Assembly (NCBI RefSeq): GCF_019091085.1
Contig: NZ_JAGXJY010000008.1
Location: 1 to 64,000 of the forward strand
Direction of reading: 5' to 3'
Length of the DNA: 64,000 nt
Source: Mesorhizobium sp. GbtcB19
Lineage (GTDB): Bacteria > Pseudomonadota > Alphaproteobacteria > Rhizobiales > Rhizobiaceae
The notes beneath the pieces were generated by a model that worked only from the letters and a program-made list of their open reading frames with translations, ran no database searches and was not told the origin of the DNA. Each line of letters starts with the position of its first letter. Position 1 is the first letter of the stretch. Positions 45,024 to 54,371 of the stretch are shown in pieces. The translations under genes were made by a program, and so were the position numbers.

Positions 45024-46397
45024 ATGGAAACAAGAGCCAACTACGTAATTGTCGGCATCTTCACGCTGGGTGCGATCCTGGCCGCCTTTGCTTTCGTCTA
45101 TTGGACGGCAGCGATCGGCGACAGGGGCGAGACGGCGATGCTGCGCGTGCGCATTCCGGGCTCGGCGTCCGGCCTCAGCCGTGGCAGCCTGGTGCTGTTC
45201 AACGGCGTCCGGGTGGGTGACGTGAAGAACGTCTATATCGACGGCGACGACCCGACGGTGGCTATTGCCGATACCGAAGTGGCGCGCTGGACACCGATTA
45301 CCAAGTCGACGCAGGCCGACATCGGACTTACCGGCCTCAGCGGCCAGGCCAATATCGAGCTCAAGGGCGCGGATCCGAAGGAAACCAGGTTGCTCGACGA
45401 GGCGGAGAAGGAAGGCAAGGTCGCCGAGATCGTCGCCAATCCGTCCGCGGTGACCAATCTTCTGCAGACCGCGCAGAACATCTTTACCCGCGCCGACAAA
45501 GTGCTCAGCGAGCTCGAAGGCTTCACCAAGGATGTTCGCGGCCCGCTGACGCAGACGGTCAAGAACGTCGAGACCTTCTCCGACGCGCTCGCCAAGAATT
45601 CCGACGGCATCGACAAGTTCCTGTCGGCGGTGAGCTCGCTTTCGGATCAGCTGAAGAATGTCTCGGGCCGGCTCGATAGCACGCTGAAGGCCGCCGAAGG
45701 CCTGCTCAATTCCGTCGACAAGGACCAGATCAAGAGCATCGTGGCCAATGTCGACACGGTGACGGCGAACCTGAAAGAGACCTCGAAGCAGTTCGATACC
45801 GTCATCGACAACGTCAACGCGGCGGTCGGCTCGATCAACGATTTCGCCAAGCAGACGCAAGGCACGCTAGCCAAGGTCAACGGCGTGCTCGACGGCATCG
45901 ACCCGGCCGATGTCAAAGCCGCCTTGGCCAACATCCAGAAGGCCAGCGCCAACGCGGACAAGGCGGCCTCCGACATCGCCAAGGTCACCGACAAGATCGC
46001 CAACCGCTCGGACGACATCGACCAGACGATCAAGGACGCCCGCCAGCTGGCGCAGCGGCTCAACGACGCCTCGGTGCGCGTCGACGGCATCCTGGCCAAG
46101 GTCGATAAGATCCTCGGCTCCGGCGAAGCCGACGGCGTGATGGCCGATGCCAGGGCGACGCTGAAATCCTTCAAGCAGGTGGCCGATACGCTCAATGCGC
46201 GGCTCGGCACCATCACCGACAATCTGGCGCGCTTCTCCGGCCAGGGCCTCAACAACGTCGAGGCGCTGGTGCAGGACAGCCGGCGCTCGATCAACCGCAT
46301 CGAGGAAGCGGTGACCGATCTCAGCCGCAATCCGCAGCGCATCCTGTCTGGCGGCGATGGCGAGGTCCGGCAGTTCGACGGAAGGGCGCGGCGTTGA
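45024..46397 (+). CDS. mlaD: MCE family lipid-binding protein
   Basis: The 457-residue product begins with a single membrane anchor (YVIVGIFTLGAILAAFAFVYW), followed by the MCE domain with RIPGSASGLSRGSLVLFNGVRVGDV and STQADIGLTGLSGQANIELKG. After about residue 140 a long, charged helical tail of more than 300 residues follows, much longer than the tail of E. coli MlaD and more like the needle-forming MCE proteins. It should form the periplasmic ring of the transporter, with the tail reaching across the periplasm. It is the third gene of the operon. Confidence 0.94.
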   Translation: METRANYVIVGIFTLGAILAAFAFVYWTAAIGDRGETAMLRVRIPGSASGLSRGSLVLFNGVRVGDVKNVYIDGDDPTVAIADTEVARWTPITKSTQADIGLTGLSGQANIELKGADPKETRLLDEAEKEGKVAEIVANPSAVTNLLQTAQNIFTRADKVLSELEGFTKDVRGPLTQTVKNVETFSDALAKNSDGIDKFLSAVSSLSDQLKNVSGRLDSTLKAAEGLLNSVDKDQIKSIVANVDTVTANLKETSKQFDTVIDNVNAAVGSINDFAKQTQGTLAKVNGVLDGIDPADVKAALANIQKASANADKAASDIAKVTDKIANRSDDIDQTIKDARQLAQRLNDASVRVDGILAKVDKILGSGEADGVMADARATLKSFKQVADTLNARLGTITDNLARFSGQGLNNVEALVQDSRRSINRIEEAVTDLSRNPQRILSGGDGEVRQFDGRARR

Positions 46398-46467
46398 CTT
46401 CGGCCGCCGCGACCGTCAAGAAAATGAACCGCGAATGCGGGTTGATCGGGGACAACGGGGATCACGT

Positions 46468-47079
46468 GTGAAGTCGGTCAGGGTGGTAGCGGGTAGTTTG
46501 AGATCATCCGCGGCGGTGCTGCTGGTGCTTGCGGTTGCCGGCTGCGCGGTCCTGGGCGGCAAGCCGGCGCCGCTCGACACGTTTGAATTGTCCGCGCCGT
46601 CGGTCGAAGCGCATGCTCACAGCCGCCGCCAGATCCTGATCGCCCAGCCGTCGGCGCTCAAGGCGCTGGACAGCCAGAACATCGTCATCAGGCCCTCGGA
46701 CCAGTCGATCCAGTTCCTGAAGGGCGCGCAATGGGCGGACCGGCTGCCTCTCATCGTGCAGGCGAGACTGGCCGAGACCTTCCAGCGCTCGGGCAGCTTC
46801 GCCGGCGTCGGCAAGCCGGGCGAGGGTCTGGCGATCGACTACCAGATCATAGTCGAGGTGCGCTCCTTCGAGGTGCGCGTCAATGGCGGCGAGCATGCCG
46901 AGGTCGATCTGTTCGTGCGCATCCTGAACGACCGCAACGGCGAGGTGCGCGCCTCGAAGAGCTTCACGGCGAGCGCTCCAGTTTCCGGAAGCGGCAACGC
47001 CGCCTATGTCGGCGCGCTGGACAGCGCCTTCGGCCAGGCGGCCAAGGACATCGTGCGCTGGACGGATTCAACGATCTGA
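46468..47079 (+). CDS. ABC-type transport auxiliary lipoprotein (PqiC/YmbA-like)
   Basis: The 203-residue product has a lipoprotein signal ending LAVAGC and a domain of the ABC-type transport auxiliary family (FELSAPS, ILIAQPSALKALDSQNIVIRPSDQSIQFLKGAQWADRLPLIVQARLAETFQ in adjoining blocks). In related systems it contacts the MCE needle at the outer membrane. I chose the GTG at 46468 because it gives a compact lipoprotein signal; ATG at 46435 is an in-frame alternative. It closes the operon, and no MlaC-type periplasmic shuttle or MlaA is encoded here. Confidence 0.87.
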   Translation: MKSVRVVAGSLRSSAAVLLVLAVAGCAVLGGKPAPLDTFELSAPSVEAHAHSRRQILIAQPSALKALDSQNIVIRPSDQSIQFLKGAQWADRLPLIVQARLAETFQRSGSFAGVGKPGEGLAIDYQIIVEVRSFEVRVNGGEHAEVDLFVRILNDRNGEVRASKSFTASAPVSGSGNAAYVGALDSAFGQAAKDIVRWTDSTI

Positions 47080-47132
47080 GCGACCCGGCCAGACCGACAA
47101 AGGCCAAGCCGACAAATCAATTCATGGACATG

Positions 47133-47161
47133 AAAAAAGGCGGGCCTCGGCCCGCCTTTTT
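47133..47161. terminator. Bidirectional terminator
   Basis: GGCGGGCC and GGCCCGCC form a strong hairpin flanked by AAAAAA on the left and TTTTT on the right. It can end both the lipid-transport operon and the leftward giant gene. Confidence 0.93.
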
Positions 47162-47178
47162 CCGACGTGCTTGGCGCC

Positions 47179-50100
47179 TCAGTGCAGGCGGCCGCTGGCA
47201 TGGGCCAGCATGGTGTAGACCTTGCCGGTGTCTGACGTCAGATAGGTCTGCGCCATGATGTTGTCGCGGTCGTTGCGCGAGACATCCTTGAGCAGCTTTT
47301 CGAAATCCTCGCAGTAACGGTCGACCGCGGCGCGGAATTCCGCTTCGGCCTGGTACTTGCGGCGGATCTCGTCGAAGGTCTGCTGGCCCTTCAGCGTGTA
47401 GAGGCGGCGCGTGAAGACGTCGCGCTCGCCACGGCGATAGCGGTTCCACAGCTCGATCGAGGCGTCATGGTCGATGGCCCGCGCGATGTCGACGGAGAGC
47501 GAATTGAGCGACTCCATGACATGCAGCGGCGAGCGCTGGGCAGGCGCCGCGCGCGGCGCTTCCACCGGCGCCGCCGGCCTCAGCTCTTCCTCACGCGAGG
47601 CGTTGGTCAGCAGGTCGCGCACCCAGCCGCCCTGCGCGGGCTTGCCGTTCGGGTCGCGGCGCGGCGCCTCGGCTGGACGTTCGAGATCGAGCGTGCCGCG
47701 CAGCGTGGTCTCGGCGAGCGGCGCTTGCGGAGCGCGAGGCACCGGTTGCGGCTGCGGCTGCGGTTGAGGCTGCTGGGCCGGCGGCCGGCGCAGCGGCGGT
47801 TCGGCGGCGCGGGCCGGCGCCTGCGGAGCCGGGCGCAGACCGCGCGGCTCGCCCTGCTCGCTCGAGCCGCTGCGGCCAGATTTCGCAACGATATCCGACA
47901 GTTCCTTGAGCGCATTGATCTGCTCGGAGACGGCGCGGCGGATGGCCGAGGTCGATTCCTTGGCCTCTTCCGGCATCTCGATGACGCCCTTCTTGAGTTC
48001 GGCGCGGGTCAGGTCGAGCTCGCTCTTGATCGAGCCCGCGGTGCGGCGCATTTCCTCGGTCGCGTCGGCAAAGCGACGCGTCGCCGAATCGACGACCTCG
48101 GCGATTGCCGTGCGGATCTTTTCCGCCGATTCCATCGTGCGGCCTTCCGCGGTCTGCATCGTCTGGCCGACGAGGTTCTCGAAGGAACGCATCACCTTTT
48201 CGAGGTCTTCCGACTTCTTGACCAGGCCGACGGCGAGGTCTTCCAGCGAGGACTGGCGCTCCAGCGTGTGCTCGAGATTGCTCTGCGCGGAGCTGAGCAA
48301 ATTCGAGGCGCTGGAGAGCAGCCGGCTGTGCTCGTCGAACTTGGTCGCGATCGAGGCCACCTCGCGCAGCGTCGCCGAGGACAGGTCGGTGAGCCGCGTC
48401 GTGTTGGAATCGACGAGGCGCGCCGAGCTGGCGAAGGTCTGGGCAGCCTTCTCCGTGGTCGAGGCGAAGCTCTGCGTGCTGCCGGATAACCGCTCTTCGA
48501 CCTGGCCGAGGTTGACGGCGGCCTGCTCGATGAGCTGGCCGAGCTGCGCGCTCGAAGTCGTCATGCGGCCGATGAGATCGGCCACGCTGTCGGCAAGCGA
48601 GGAGCGCGCGCCTTCGACGGCCGATAGCGTCTCGGCGGTGCGGCCGGCCAGCGCGTTGACGAGGGCCGCATTTTCGCTGCGCAGCTTCTCGGTCGCCCGC
48701 TCGGTGACCTCTTCCATGCTGCGCTGCAGCTCCGAACCGCCCTGGGCGAAGCGCTCGACCAAGGGCCTCGCCGTCTCGTCGAGGATCTTCGCCATTTCGG
48801 CCGAACGCGAGGCCAGCATGGTGTTGAGCTCGCGCGTGTTCGCGCCGATGGTCTTGGCCGCCTCGTTGGTGCTCTGGCCGATATGCTGGCCGACCGCCGT
48901 GAAGGTCTCGGCGATGACATTGGCACGCGAGATGAGCTGGGCCTCGGCGCTGGAGACCTGCTCGTTGAGCTTTTGGCCCATCGTCTCGGCCGTGTAGGCG
49001 AGGCGGTTTTCCACGCTCGCGACCTGGTCCTCGACGCGGGCGGCGGCGGCGGCGGCACTCGCGGCGAGCCGCTCGTCGGCGCCGGACAGCGCCTGCTCGA
49101 TCTCGCGAGCATGCACGGCGAGCTCCTGGCCGGTCTGGCGGGCGCGGTCGGCGACGCGCTGCTCGGTTGCGGCGAAGGCGCCGACGATCGTGTCGGCATG
49201 CTCGCCGATGGTCGAGCTGGTCGAAGCGATGCGCGACACCAGGCGGTTGTCGGCGTCGTCGAAGATGCGGCCGATTTCGCCTGCGCGAGCCGAAAGCGCT
49301 TCCGAGCCCTCGGCAATGCGCGCCATGAGCTTCTGGTCTGCGCCGTCGAAGATGCGGCCGAGATCGGAGGCGCGGGCGGCCAGCGCTTCGGCCGACTCGC
49401 CGATGCGCATCGAGAGCCGCTCGTCCGCGCCCTCGAAGTTGCGCAGGATGTCACCGGCACGCGAGGCAAGCGACTGGGCGGTCTCGACGGCGCGGGCGAC
49501 CAGCTTCTGGTCGGCCGCGTCGAAGGTGCTGGCGATCTCGCCGGCTCGCGTGGCCAGCTTGTCGGCGGTTTCCTCGGCGCGGGCCATCAGCGAGTTCGAC
49601 GCATCGTCGGCGCGCGCCATCAGCATGTTGGACGTGTCCTGGGCACGCTCGTGCAGCCGGCGGTCCGCCGCCTCGAAGGCCTGGGCGATGTCCTCGGCCC
49701 TGGCAAGCAGCGCCGCGGATGTCTGCTCGGCGCGTTCGGCGATCTTGCGATCGGCGTCGCTGAAGGCAGCGCCTGCCTGCTCGTGCAGGGTGCTGGTGAC
49801 CTCCATAACCTTGTCGCGCAGCGCGCCCGCCACGAAGACAGCGGTCTTTTCCAGCACGCCGCGGACATTGTCGACACCGCTCGACAGCGCGCGTTCCATA
49901 GTGCCGGCGCGCTCCTCGATGACGCCGGTCTGCCGGCTGAACGCCTGCTCGATCTTCTCGACGTCGGCGGCGATCGCCGCCGAAATGTCGCTGCTTCGCG
50001 CTGCGATCTGGTCGATATGCCCGGAAACCGAGCGATCGACGTCCTTTCGCGCATCGGCGAGCTTGACGAGATCGTCCTCCAGGGCGCGGGCCAGCATGTT

Positions 50101-53100
50101 GCGGCCCTCGGACAGCTTGCCGACATGGCCGGCGACGACGTCGTCGATCTCGGAGCGGCTTTCCGTCAGCTTCTGCAGGTCCGCTTCGAGGGCGCGCCTG
50201 AGGATATCGCGGCCCTCGGCGAGCTTTTCGACCTGGCCGGCGACCAGGCCGTCGATGCCGGAACGGCTTTCGGCGAGCTTGGCAAGGTCGGCCTCAAGGG
50301 CGCGCGTCAGCACGTCGCGGCCTTCGGCGAGCTTCTCGACCTGGCCGGCGACAAGGCCGTCGATGCCGGCGCGGCTGTCGGCCAGCTTGGCGAGGTCCGC
50401 TTCAAGAGCACGCGTGAGGATGTCACGGCCTTCCGAAAGCTTTTCGACCTGGCCGGCAACAAGCCCGTCGATCGAGGCGCGGCTTTCGGCCAGCTTGGCA
50501 AGGTCGGCTTCCAGCGCGCGCTTGAGGATGTCGCGGCCCTCGGCGAGCTTCTCGACCTGGCCGGCGACCAGCCCGTCGATGCTGGAACGGCTTTCGGCGA
50601 GCTTGGCGAGGTCGTCTTCGAGCGCCTTGGACAGCGTCGCGCGGTTCTGCGACAGCTGGTCGGCATGGGTCTGCATGAGGCCGCTGGCATTGGCCATATC
50701 GGCATCGAGCGCACGCGAAAGGTCGGCGCGGTGGCCGGTGATCTTCTGCGAATGATCGACGATCGCGCCCTGGATGGTGTTCAAATCGGCTTCCAGCGCG
50801 CGCTTGAGGATGTCGCGGCCCTCGGCCAGCTTTTCGACCTGGCCGGCGACCAGCCCGTCGATGCTGGAACGGCTCTCGGCGAGCTTTGCGAGGTCGTCTT
50901 CGAGCGACCTCGACAGCACCGAGCGGTCCTGAACGAGCCGGTTCTGATGATCGGCGATGGCGCCGCTGACATTTTGAAGGTCATCCTCAAGGGCTCTCGA
51001 CAGAGCCGAGCGGTCCTGCGCCAGCTTGTTCTGATGATCGGCGATGGCGCCGCTGACAGCCTGCAGATCTGCGTCGAGCGCTTTCGACAACTGGGCGCGA
51101 TCCTCCAGCACCTTGTCCGAATGTCCCGCAATGGCACCCTTGACGGTGTTGAGATCGGCTTCCAGGGCGCGCCTGAGAATATCGCGGCCTTCAGCGAGCT
51201 TCTCGACCTGGCCGGCCACAAGGCCGTCGATCGAGGCGCGGCTTTCGGCCAGCTTGTTAAGATCGGCCTCCAGCGTCTGCGACAGCAGGCTGCGGTCGTC
51301 GGCGAGCTTGCCGGCATGGCTGTCGATCAGGCCGCGGATGCCGCTCAGATCGCTTTCAAGCGCGCGGCTGAGTTCGCCGCGGTCCTCGGCGAGCTTGGTC
51401 GAGTGGGTCTCGATCAGGTTCCTGATGCCGATGATGTCGGTTTCGAGCGCCTTGGCGAGCACGGCGCGGCCTTCGGCGATCTTCTCCACCTGACCGGCGA
51501 CGAGGCCATCGACCGCTGTGCGGCTGTCGGCGAGCTTGCCGAGATCGGCTTCCAGGGCGCGCGCCAGAATGTTGCGGCCCTCGGCCAGCTTGCCCACGTG
51601 GCCGGCGACCATTTCATCAATCATCGTGCGGGCTTGGACGAGTCGGCCGGAGTCTTCGTTCAAGGCCTGAGACAGGCGATTGCGGCCTTCCTCGAGCTGC
51701 TCCAGATGGCTGCCCATCGACGCATCGATGGCGGCGCGCGACTCGTTCACCTTGCGCAGGTCTTCTTCCAGCGCGCGCGAGATCAGGCCGCGGCCCTCCG
51801 CCAGCTTCTGCACCTGGTTGGTGACGGCGGCATCGATCGCCACGCGGCCTTCGGCGAATTTCGCCAGGTCCGCCTGCATGGCGGTGGCCATGCGCTCGCG
51901 GCTCTCGGAAAGCGCGCGGCTGTGGTTCTCGACGGCTTCCTCGATGCCGACACGGGCATTGGCAAGCCGCTGGATGTCGGAATCGAAGGAGCGCGACACC
52001 ACGTGCCGGGCCGCTTCCATGCGCCCGGCGAAGTCGGTGGCGCGGGCTTCGAGCATCGAGGAGGTCGACGAGATGATGTCGGCCATGTCGGCGCCGATCT
52101 GGGTCTTGCCTTGATCAATCATCGCCGACAGCGTGTCCTTGCTCTCCGCGAAGGCGTGCGCGATTTCCTTCGCGCGCTCCACCATCGTCTCGTTGATCTG
52201 ACGCGCGCGGGCTTCGAGGGCGGCGTTGAGCTTCTGCGTGCCGGTGTCGAGCGCCTCGGCGCGGGTCTGGAATTCGCTGATCAGCGCCTGGCCGCGTTCG
52301 GCAAGCGTGCGTTCGATGCCAGTGAGGCTCGCCTCGAATTCGGAGTTCAGCGTGCGGGCAGCGCCGCCGAGCAGCGAGACCATGCCGTTCGTGCGGTCGT
52401 CGAGCAGGTCGGTCAGCGAGCGGGTGAGGCCGTCCGTGGTGTCGGTCAGCTTGGCGATGCGGGTGTCGAGCAGGCTGGCGAAGGCTTCGCCGGAGGTCGA
52501 AAGCCGGTCGGTGATGTTGTCCAGGCGCGATTCGACGGAATCGAAAATCGACGTCGAGCTTTCATTGATGCGATCGATCAGCGTGTCGCCGGAATTGTTG
52601 ATCGTCATCGACAGCTTGGTCGACGCGTTGAGAATGGAGTCGCGGATGATGTCGCTGGCCGCGCCGATCTCGTCGCGCAGCGTCTCGTGCGCGCTGGCAA
52701 TGGAGGCGCGAACGCGCTCGGCATGGGTGACGACCGCCTCGCGCTCGCTGCCGAGACCGTCGACCAGCGAGCGGATGCGGGCCTCGTTTTCGGAATAGGA
52801 ACGTTCGATCTGGCTGACCTCGCCATGCACGAGCGTTTCGAGCTCGACCGCGCGGGCGAGTGTCCGTTCGATGCCTTCGCCCATCGCCGCCACTTCGCGG
52901 CGAACGGCCTGGCCGATCATCATGACGCGGTCCTGGGCGAGGTTTTCGGGCTCCGCCAGGCGGAAGGCGACCTCGGTCATAGATTGCGCGGCGATGCGCA
53001 TTTCCTGCGCGCGCCGGATCATGGCGGCGAACGCCCAGAACAGGATGACCGGGACGATTGCGGCAACCGCCAGGCCGATCAGCTCGGGGCGGGCGAAGAA

Positions 53101-53601
53101 TTGGTCGAAGGTCCGGATCTTCCAGATGCCCGAACCGAACAGGAGATTGGCCAGGCCGCCGGCGCCGGCGATCCAGGCCAGCGAGATGAAGGCGATCACC
53201 CAGTAAACGGTGCTCGACGCACGGCGGTTGAGGCTGTGCAGCAGCGTCTTGTAATCCTTCTGACGGTCGTCATTGGCGGGCGTGAATCCGGCGGGTGGCG
53301 TGAAACCTGCCGGCTGGGTGCTACGCGGCTCGACAGGGCGCAATTCAGCCGGCTTGGCCGCGGGCGCCTTGGCGAGCTGAGGGGCGGCAGGCTGAGGGGT
53401 GTTTGCCGGCTCCGTCCTCTGGCTGCGACCTTCGCGCGCCAGTTCGTCGGCTGCCGCCGAGATCTGCGCTTCGAGGTCCTCCATCGACGCCGCCATGTCG
53501 AGGCCGCCGTCGTCGCCGTTCAGGTCAAGGTCGAGCGCCTTTTCCAGTTCCGCGGCCACGTCGCTGTCGAGAGACTTCGTCGTCGTTGGTTTCTTAGCCA
53601 T
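47179..53601 (-). CDS. Giant membrane-anchored helical protein, GPR/RgsE-type polar growth factor
   Basis: This 2140-residue protein matches in size and layout the growth pole ring protein GPR of Agrobacterium (RgsE in Sinorhizobium), which forms a ring at the growing pole and is needed for rod shape. Residues 1-130 are acidic then proline-rich; two membrane segments follow at about 131-157 and 173-196; from 200 to about 1900 it is almost pure alpha helix. Residues about 660-1185 consist of repeated units built on KLAESRASIDGLVAGQVE and KLAEGRDILTRALEADLA, 18 residues each. Near 1950 is a Pro-Gln-rich linker, then a folded C-terminal domain (DASIELWNRYRRGERDVFTRRLY). The name rests on architecture, not an alignment. 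Confidence 0.85.
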   Translation of the reverse strand: MAKKPTTTKSLDSDVAAELEKALDLDLNGDDGGLDMAASMEDLEAQISAAADELAREGRSQRTEPANTPQPAAPQLAKAPAAKPAELRPVEPRSTQPAGFTPPAGFTPANDDRQKDYKTLLHSLNRRASSTVYWVIAFISLAWIAGAGGLANLLFGSGIWKIRTFDQFFARPELIGLAVAAIVPVILFWAFAAMIRRAQEMRIAAQSMTEVAFRLAEPENLAQDRVMMIGQAVRREVAAMGEGIERTLARAVELETLVHGEVSQIERSYSENEARIRSLVDGLGSEREAVVTHAERVRASIASAHETLRDEIGAASDIIRDSILNASTKLSMTINNSGDTLIDRINESSTSIFDSVESRLDNITDRLSTSGEAFASLLDTRIAKLTDTTDGLTRSLTDLLDDRTNGMVSLLGGAARTLNSEFEASLTGIERTLAERGQALISEFQTRAEALDTGTQKLNAALEARARQINETMVERAKEIAHAFAESKDTLSAMIDQGKTQIGADMADIISSTSSMLEARATDFAGRMEAARHVVSRSFDSDIQRLANARVGIEEAVENHSRALSESRERMATAMQADLAKFAEGRVAIDAAVTNQVQKLAEGRGLISRALEEDLRKVNESRAAIDASMGSHLEQLEEGRNRLSQALNEDSGRLVQARTMIDEMVAGHVGKLAEGRNILARALEADLGKLADSRTAVDGLVAGQVEKIAEGRAVLAKALETDIIGIRNLIETHSTKLAEDRGELSRALESDLSGIRGLIDSHAGKLADDRSLLSQTLEADLNKLAESRASIDGLVAGQVEKLAEGRDILRRALEADLNTVKGAIAGHSDKVLEDRAQLSKALDADLQAVSGAIADHQNKLAQDRSALSRALEDDLQNVSGAIADHQNRLVQDRSVLSRSLEDDLAKLAESRSSIDGLVAGQVEKLAEGRDILKRALEADLNTIQGAIVDHSQKITGHRADLSRALDADMANASGLMQTHADQLSQNRATLSKALEDDLAKLAESRSSIDGLVAGQVEKLAEGRDILKRALEADLAKLAESRASIDGLVAGQVEKLSEGRDILTRALEADLAKLADSRAGIDGLVAGQVEKLAEGRDVLTRALEADLAKLAESRSGIDGLVAGQVEKLAEGRDILRRALEADLQKLTESRSEIDDVVAGHVGKLSEGRNMLARALEDDLVKLADARKDVDRSVSGHIDQIAARSSDISAAIAADVEKIEQAFSRQTGVIEERAGTMERALSSGVDNVRGVLEKTAVFVAGALRDKVMEVTSTLHEQAGAAFSDADRKIAERAEQTSAALLARAEDIAQAFEAADRRLHERAQDTSNMLMARADDASNSLMARAEETADKLATRAGEIASTFDAADQKLVARAVETAQSLASRAGDILRNFEGADERLSMRIGESAEALAARASDLGRIFDGADQKLMARIAEGSEALSARAGEIGRIFDDADNRLVSRIASTSSTIGEHADTIVGAFAATEQRVADRARQTGQELAVHAREIEQALSGADERLAASAAAAAARVEDQVASVENRLAYTAETMGQKLNEQVSSAEAQLISRANVIAETFTAVGQHIGQSTNEAAKTIGANTRELNTMLASRSAEMAKILDETARPLVERFAQGGSELQRSMEEVTERATEKLRSENAALVNALAGRTAETLSAVEGARSSLADSVADLIGRMTTSSAQLGQLIEQAAVNLGQVEERLSGSTQSFASTTEKAAQTFASSARLVDSNTTRLTDLSSATLREVASIATKFDEHSRLLSSASNLLSSAQSNLEHTLERQSSLEDLAVGLVKKSEDLEKVMRSFENLVGQTMQTAEGRTMESAEKIRTAIAEVVDSATRRFADATEEMRRTAGSIKSELDLTRAELKKGVIEMPEEAKESTSAIRRAVSEQINALKELSDIVAKSGRSGSSEQGEPRGLRPAPQAPARAAEPPLRRPPAQQPQPQPQPQPVPRAPQAPLAETTLRGTLDLERPAEAPRRDPNGKPAQGGWVRDLLTNASREEELRPAAPVEAPRAAPAQRSPLHVMESLNSLSVDIARAIDHDASIELWNRYRRGERDVFTRRLYTLKGQQTFDEIRRKYQAEAEFRAAVDRYCEDFEKLLKDVSRNDRDNIMAQTYLTSDTGKVYTMLAHASGRLH

Positions 53602-53636
53602 GCCTTCGCTACCCTGTACTAGCTGCCGCGGGACTT

Positions 53637-53669
53637 ATGATTGTGGCCTGATTCTGGCCCGATTCTGGC
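53637..53669. promoter_or_regulatory. Three tandem 11-base repeats upstream of the giant polar gene
   Basis: ATGATTGTGGC, CTGATTCTGGC and CCGATTCTGGC follow each other without gaps, with 8 of 11 positions invariant. They lie 36-68 bases before the giant gene's start and directly downstream, on its strand, of a TATACA hexamer (53671-53676), where a repressor or activator could act once per helical turn. Confidence 0.6.
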
Positions 53670-53697
53670 TTGTATACCCCGAGCAGGAGGCTGAAAA

Positions 53698-53769
53698 ATG
53701 GACGTCCGTATCGTAATGACACACGGGGGTAAAGAAAACATGCAATCCGGGCGATACGTAAAACTTTAA
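53698..53769 (+). CDS. Candidate 23-residue small protein
   Basis: A short open frame encodes MDVRIVMTHGGKENMQSGRY and three more residues. It has a perfect AGGAGG ribosome-binding site (53685-53690) seven bases before its ATG, far better than most genes in this window. It lies in the divergent gap between the giant polar gene and the Hpt gene and could be a leader peptide or a small protein. Without conservation data it remains a candidate. Confidence 0.3.
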   Translation: MDVRIVMTHGGKENMQSGRYVKL

Positions 53770-53902
53770 ATATAAGGTTAACGCAAGCGTGATCCGGATG
53801 CCTCTGTGACAACATTTTTCCCCTGCAACCGTTAACCCGTTGGCGACCGGAGTCGCCTATTTTCTTGGGCCCGTCTGCCCGCTTTATGGAGTTGCAGTGC
53901 GT

Positions 53903-54271
53903 ATGCGTGGCGAAACTGGTATTGCGTTTTCGATGCCGGGGGGCGATGCCTCCGGAACGGCTGGAGCCCGACCTGTGGATCTCGGCCATCTGGCGCGTCA
54001 GACAATGGGTGACCGCGACCTCGAACGGGAAGTTCTGGCGCTGTTCGTGCACCAGTCGCTGTCGGTTCGTGACCAGATCGCGGACGCCGACGCAAGGCAG
54101 AGGGTGCTTCTGGCACATGGCCTGAAGGGCTCGGCGCGCGGCATCGGCGCCTTCGCGGTCGCCGATTGCGCGGCGGTCATCGAAAAGCAGCCGGAGGACG
54201 TCCGGGCGCTCAAGCGGCTCGGCACGCTGATCGAGGAAGTGCGCGACTTCATCGCCGGCATCAGCCGCTAG
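53903..54271 (+). CDS. Hpt domain phosphotransfer protein
   Basis: The 122-residue product is a stand-alone histidine phosphotransfer domain. The phospho-accepting histidine is His72 in [16 protein letters not shown], the standard H-x-L-K-G-S-A motif. Such proteins relay phosphate between hybrid kinases and response regulators. The first 25 residues are unordered. ATG at 53903 is used; GTG at 53897 is also in frame. No kinase or receiver gene is adjacent; the nearest neighbour is the divergent polar-growth gene. Partners cannot be told from the sequence. Confidence 0.9.
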   Translation: MRGETGIAFSMPGGDASGTAGARPVDLGHLARQTMGDRDLEREVLALFVHQSLSVRDQIADADARQRVLLAHGLKGSARGIGAFAVADCAAVIEKQPEDVRALKRLGTLIEEVRDFIAGISR

Positions 54272-54371
54272 TGCCACCTTTTTGAAAAACGTCATTTCGT
54301 GGCGCTTTCGCGCCGCAGTTGACTTGTCCGGTGGAGTGATTATCTCGGCTGCGACTCCTCAGGTGACTTTA

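Noticed and set aside
50050..51620. CRISPR-like regular repeats
   Set aside because: The regular units are 108-base coding repeats in frame within the giant protein, without unique spacers or cas genes.
48883..53622. Open frame of more than 1500 codons opposite the giant polar gene
   Set aside because: It is an antisense shadow produced by high GC and repetitive codons; the minus-strand product has membrane segments, motifs and a family match, while the plus-strand one has none.
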